DNA from: Meghimatium bilineatum
Taxonomy: Eukaryota > Mollusca > Gastropoda > Stylommatophora > Philomycidae
Length of the DNA stretch: 64,000 nucleotides
Assembly (NCBI GenBank): GCA_034231615.1
Contig: CM067322.1
Coordinates: 64,881,349-64,945,348, forward strand
Direction: 5' to 3'
The notes beneath the pieces are model-generated. The model did not search any database. It saw nothing but the letters and a program-made list of their open reading frames with translations, and was not told the DNA's origin. The number at the start of each line of letters is the position of its first letter. Within the stretch, counting starts at the first letter, position 1. Of the stretch, positions 60,032 through 64,000 are shown in pieces. A program made the position numbers and the translations under genes.

Positions 60032-63000
60032 ATTTCTAATAATAGACAAGATACATTTATGATATGTGTTTAAAAGTTTGGAAAAGAAAATCAAAAAATA
60101 AATTTCTAGTGATAAAATAGATACATTTATGAAATATGTTGAAAAGTTTGAACAAGAAAATAAAAAAATATATTTCTAATGATAAACTATATACATTTAT
60201 GAAATGTGTTGAAAAGTTTTAAAAAGAAAATGAAAAGATACCAGTATATTTCTAGTGATAAACTACCGGTAGATACACTTATGAAATGTGTTGAAAAGTT
60301 TGAAAATCAAAAGATATATTTCTAATGATAAACTAGATACATTTATGAAATGTGTTGAAAATTTGGAAAAGAAAATCAAAAAATATATTTCTAGTGATAA
60401 ACTATATACATTTATGAAATATGTTGAAAAGTTTGAACAAGAAAATAAATAAAAGATATTTCTAATGATAAACTATATTCATTTATGAATTGTGTTGAAA
60501 AATTTGAACAAGAAAATAAGAAATAATATCTCTAATGATAAACTATATACATTTATGAAATGTGTTGAAAAGTTTGAAAAAGAAAATGAAAAGATATATT
60601 TCTAGTGATAATCTACTGGTAGATACATTTATGAGATGTGTTGAAAAGTTTGAAAAAGATAATCAAAAAATATATTTCTAATAATTTGACAATCAATTTA
60701 TGAGATGTGTTGAAACGTTTGAAAAAGAAAATTAAAAAATTTATTTCTAGTGATACTCTACCTGTAGATACATTTATGAGATGTGTTGAAAAGTTTGAAA
60801 AAAAAATATATTTCTAATGATAAACTAGATACATTTGTGAAATGTGTTGAAAATTTGGAAAAGAAAATCAAAAAATATATTTCTAGTGATAAACTATATA
60901 CATTTATGAAATATGTTGAAAAGTTTGAACAAGAAAATAAGAAAAAAATATTTCTAATGATAAACTATATACACTTATGATATGTGTTGAAAGTTTGAAA
61001 ATCAAAAAAATATATTTATAATGATAAACTAGATACATTTATGAAATGTGTTGAAAAGTTTGGAAAAGAAAATCAAAAAATATATTTCTAGTGATAAACT
61101 AGATACATTTATGAAATGTGTTGAAAAGTTTGAAAAATAAAATGAAAAGATACCGGTATATTTCTAGTGATAATCTACCGGTAGATACATTTATGAGATG
61201 TGTTGAAAAGTTTCAAGATCAAAAAATATATTTCTAATGATAAACTAGATACATTTATGAAATATGTTGATAAGTTTGAAATAAAAAATATATTTCTAAT
61301 GATAAACTAGATACATTTATGAGATGTGTTGAAACGTTTGAAAAAGAAAATCAAAAAATATATTTCTAGTGATACTCTACCGGTAGATACATTTATGAGA
61401 TGTGTTGAACAGTTTGAAAATCAAAAAAATATATTTCTAATGATAAACTAGATACATTTATGAGATGTGTTTAAAAGTTTGAAAAAGAAAATAAAAGATA
61501 TATTTCTAATTATAAACTAGATACATTAATGAAATGTGTTGAAAAGTTTGGAAATGAAAATCAAAAAATATATTTCTAGTGATAAACTAGATACATTTAT
61601 GAAATGTGTTTAAAAGTTTGAAATTTTAAAGAAATATATTTCTAATGATAAACTGATACATTTATGAAATGTGTTGAAAAGTTTGAAATTTAAAAAAAAC
61701 ATATTTCTAATGATAAACTAGATAATTTATGAAATGTGTTGAAAAGTTTGGAAAAGAAAATCAAAAAATATATTTCTAATGATAAACTACATACATTTAT
61801 GAAATGTGTTGAAATGTTTGAAAAAGAAAATCAAAAAATATATTTCTAATGATAAAATAGATACATTTATGAAATGTGTAGAAAAATTTCAAAAAGAAAA
61901 TCAAAAAATAAATTTCTATTGTTATACTATATACTCTTATGAAATGTGTTGAAAAGTTTGGAAAAGAAAATAAAAAAATATACTTCTAGTGGAAAACTAC
62001 CGGTAGATACATTTATGAGATGTCCTGAAAAGTTTCAAAATCAAAAAAAAATAAATTATAAAATAGATACATTTATGAAATGTGTTGAAAAATTTCAAAA
62101 AGAAAATCAAAAAAAATATTTCTAATGATAAACTAGATACATTGATGAAATATGTTGAAAAGATTTGAACAAGAAAATAAAAAAAATATATTTCTAATGA
62201 TAAACTATATACATTTATGAAATGTGTTGAAAAGTTTGAAAAGGAAATGAAAAGATACCGGTATATTTCTAGTGATAAACTATATACACTTATGAAATGT
62301 GTTAAAAGTTTTAAAATGAAATAAATATATTTCTAATGATAAACTAGATACGTTTATGAAATTTGTTGAAAAGTTTGAGAAAGAAAATAAAAAGATATAT
62401 TTCTAGTGATAATCTACCGGTAGATACATTTATGAGATGTGTTGAAAAGTTTGGAAAAGAAAATAACAAAATATATTTGTAGTGATAAACTAGATACATT
62501 TATGAAATATCTTGAAAAGTTTGAACAAGAAAATCAAACAATATATTTCTTATGATAAACTAGATACATTTATAAAAGGTGTTGATAAGTTTGAAATGTT
62601 TGAAAAAGAACATAAAAATATATACTTCTAGTGGAAAACTACCGGTAGATACATTTATGAGATGTCCTGAAAAGTTTCAAAATCAAAACAAAAAAAAATT
62701 ATAAAATAGATACATTTATGAAATATGTTGAAAAGATTGAAAAAGAAAATAAAAAAAATATATTTCTAATGATAAAGTACCGGTAGATACATTTATGAGA
62801 TGTGTTGAAAAATTTGAAAAAGAAAATCAAACAATATATTTCTAGTGATAAACTAGATACATTTATGAAATGTGTTTAAAAGTTTGAAATTTTAAAGAAA
62901 TACATTTCTAATGATAAACTGATACATTTATGAAATGTGTTGAAAAGTTTGAAATTAAAAAAAAAACATTTCTAATGATAAACTAGATACATTTATGAAA

Positions 63001-64000
63001 TGTGTTGAAAAGTTTGGAAAAGAAAATCAAAAAATATATTTCTAATGATAAACTACATACATTTATGAATTGTGTTGAAATGTTTGAAAAAGAAAATCAA
63101 AAAATATATTTCTAGTGATAAACTAGATACATTTATGAAATGTGTGGAAAAATGTCAAAAAGAAACTCAAAAAATAAATTTCTATTGTTAAACTATATAC
63201 TCTTATGAAATGTGTTGAAAAGTTTGGAAAAGAAAATAAAAAAAAATATTTCTAATGATAAACTAGATACATTGATGAAATATGTTGAAAAGATTTGAAC
63301 AAGAAAATAAAAAAAATATATTTCTAATGATAAACTATATACATTTATGAAATGTGTTGAAAAGTTTGAAAAGGAAATGAAAAGATACAGGTATATTTCT
63401 AGTGATAAACTATATACACTTATGAAATGTGTTAAAAGTTTTAAAATGAAATAAATATATTTTTAATGATAAACTAGATACGTTTATGAAATTTGTTGAA
63501 AAGTTTGAAAAAGAAAATAAAAAGATATATTTCTAGTGATAATCTACCGGTAGATACATTTATGAGATGTGTTGAAAAGTTTGGAAAAGAAAATAACAAA
63601 ATATATTTGTAGTGATAAACTAGATACATTTATGAAATATCTTGAAAAGTTTGAACAAGAAAATCAAAAAATATATTTCTTATGATAAACTAGATACATT
63701 TATAAAAGGTGTTGATAAGTTTGAAATGTTTGAAAAAGAAAATAAAAAAATATACTTCTAGTGGAAAACTACCGGTAGATACATTTATGAGATGTCCTGA
63801 AGAGTTTCAAAATCAAAAAAAAAATAAATTATAAAATAGATACATTTATGAAATATGTTGAAAAGATTGAAAGAGAAAATAAAAAAATATATTTCTAATG
63901 ATAAAGTACTGGTAGATACATTTATGAGATGTGTTGAAAAGTTTGAAAAAGAAAATCAAACAATATATTTCTAGTGATAAACTAGATACATTTATGAAAT
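60032..64000. repeat. AT-rich satellite, about 70-bp monomer, runs off the window
   Basis: Monomer of roughly 65-75 bp: TATTTCTAATGATAAACTAG, ATACATTTATGAAATGTGTT, GAAAAGTTTGAAAAAGAAAA, TCAAAAAATA. A second monomer type carries the palindrome CTACCGGTAG before ATACATTTATGAGATG. About 55 monomers are visible. Blocks repeat with a 1130-bp higher-order period (62141 matches 63271, 62641 matches 63771). Short frames such as 60783-60980 are artefacts. It lies in intron 10 of COLGALT if the gene continues. Confidence 0.95.

Noticed and set aside
60783-60980. Short lysine-rich open frame in the satellite
   Set aside because: Read-through of two AT-rich monomers with no start context or conservation.

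Overview
The window is nuclear DNA from an animal. It has an intron-rich protein gene with GT-AG introns, metazoan protein families, and very dense non-LTR retrotransposon debris, SINE-like repeats, mariner and MITE-type DNA transposons, minisatellites and a satellite array. The LINE proteins and gene set look invertebrate, possibly lophotrochozoan or molluscan, but this is only an impression. No bacterial, organellar or viral gene was recognised.

Layout: 1-3.4 kb holds repeats (SINE-A, LINE-A and LINE-B relics, two minisatellites). At 3456-6404 (+) lies an intact 982-aa protein built from a pogo/jerky-type transposase (psq-like helix-turn-helix plus a DDE-derived domain without catalytic residues), a long acidic linker and a C-terminal PHD finger. 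From 6.4 to 18.9 kb there is no host gene that I can support, only LINE pieces and unassigned DNA. At 18958-20364 (-) is a single-exon DDX49/Dbp8-type DEAD-box helicase. Immediately upstream on the same strand, at 20520-20696 (-), is a 58-codon reading frame that I recognise as a mitoregulin (MTLN) homologue, a single-pass mitochondrial micropeptide. From 21 to 36 kb there is transposon debris, a large inverted repeat (arms near 24985-25370 and 27084-27425) and several tandem arrays.

From 36347 to beyond the right end runs a procollagen galactosyltransferase gene (COLGALT/GLT25D family, +). Ten exons are visible with consistent splice phases, covering roughly the first 405 residues. The last third of the protein lies outside the window. 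Exons 1 and 6 each need a one-base correction to stay in frame, and intron 8 is of the GC-AG class. Its introns are packed with SINE-A and SINE-B copies, two TTAA-flanked 0.9-kb elements in opposite orientation, a near-intact mariner inside a SINE, and a three-deep LINE nest. Intron 10 holds a 23-bp minisatellite and a roughly 70-bp AT-rich satellite with a 1130-bp higher-order period that runs to the window edge.

No pathway joins these genes. The points most worth following up are the mitoregulin-like ORF next to DDX49, the catalytically dead pogo-PHD protein, and the paired SINE families that end in GAA repeats. SINE-A, SINE-B and LINE-A to LINE-K are my own working labels for repeats that recur within this window. 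They are not database names.
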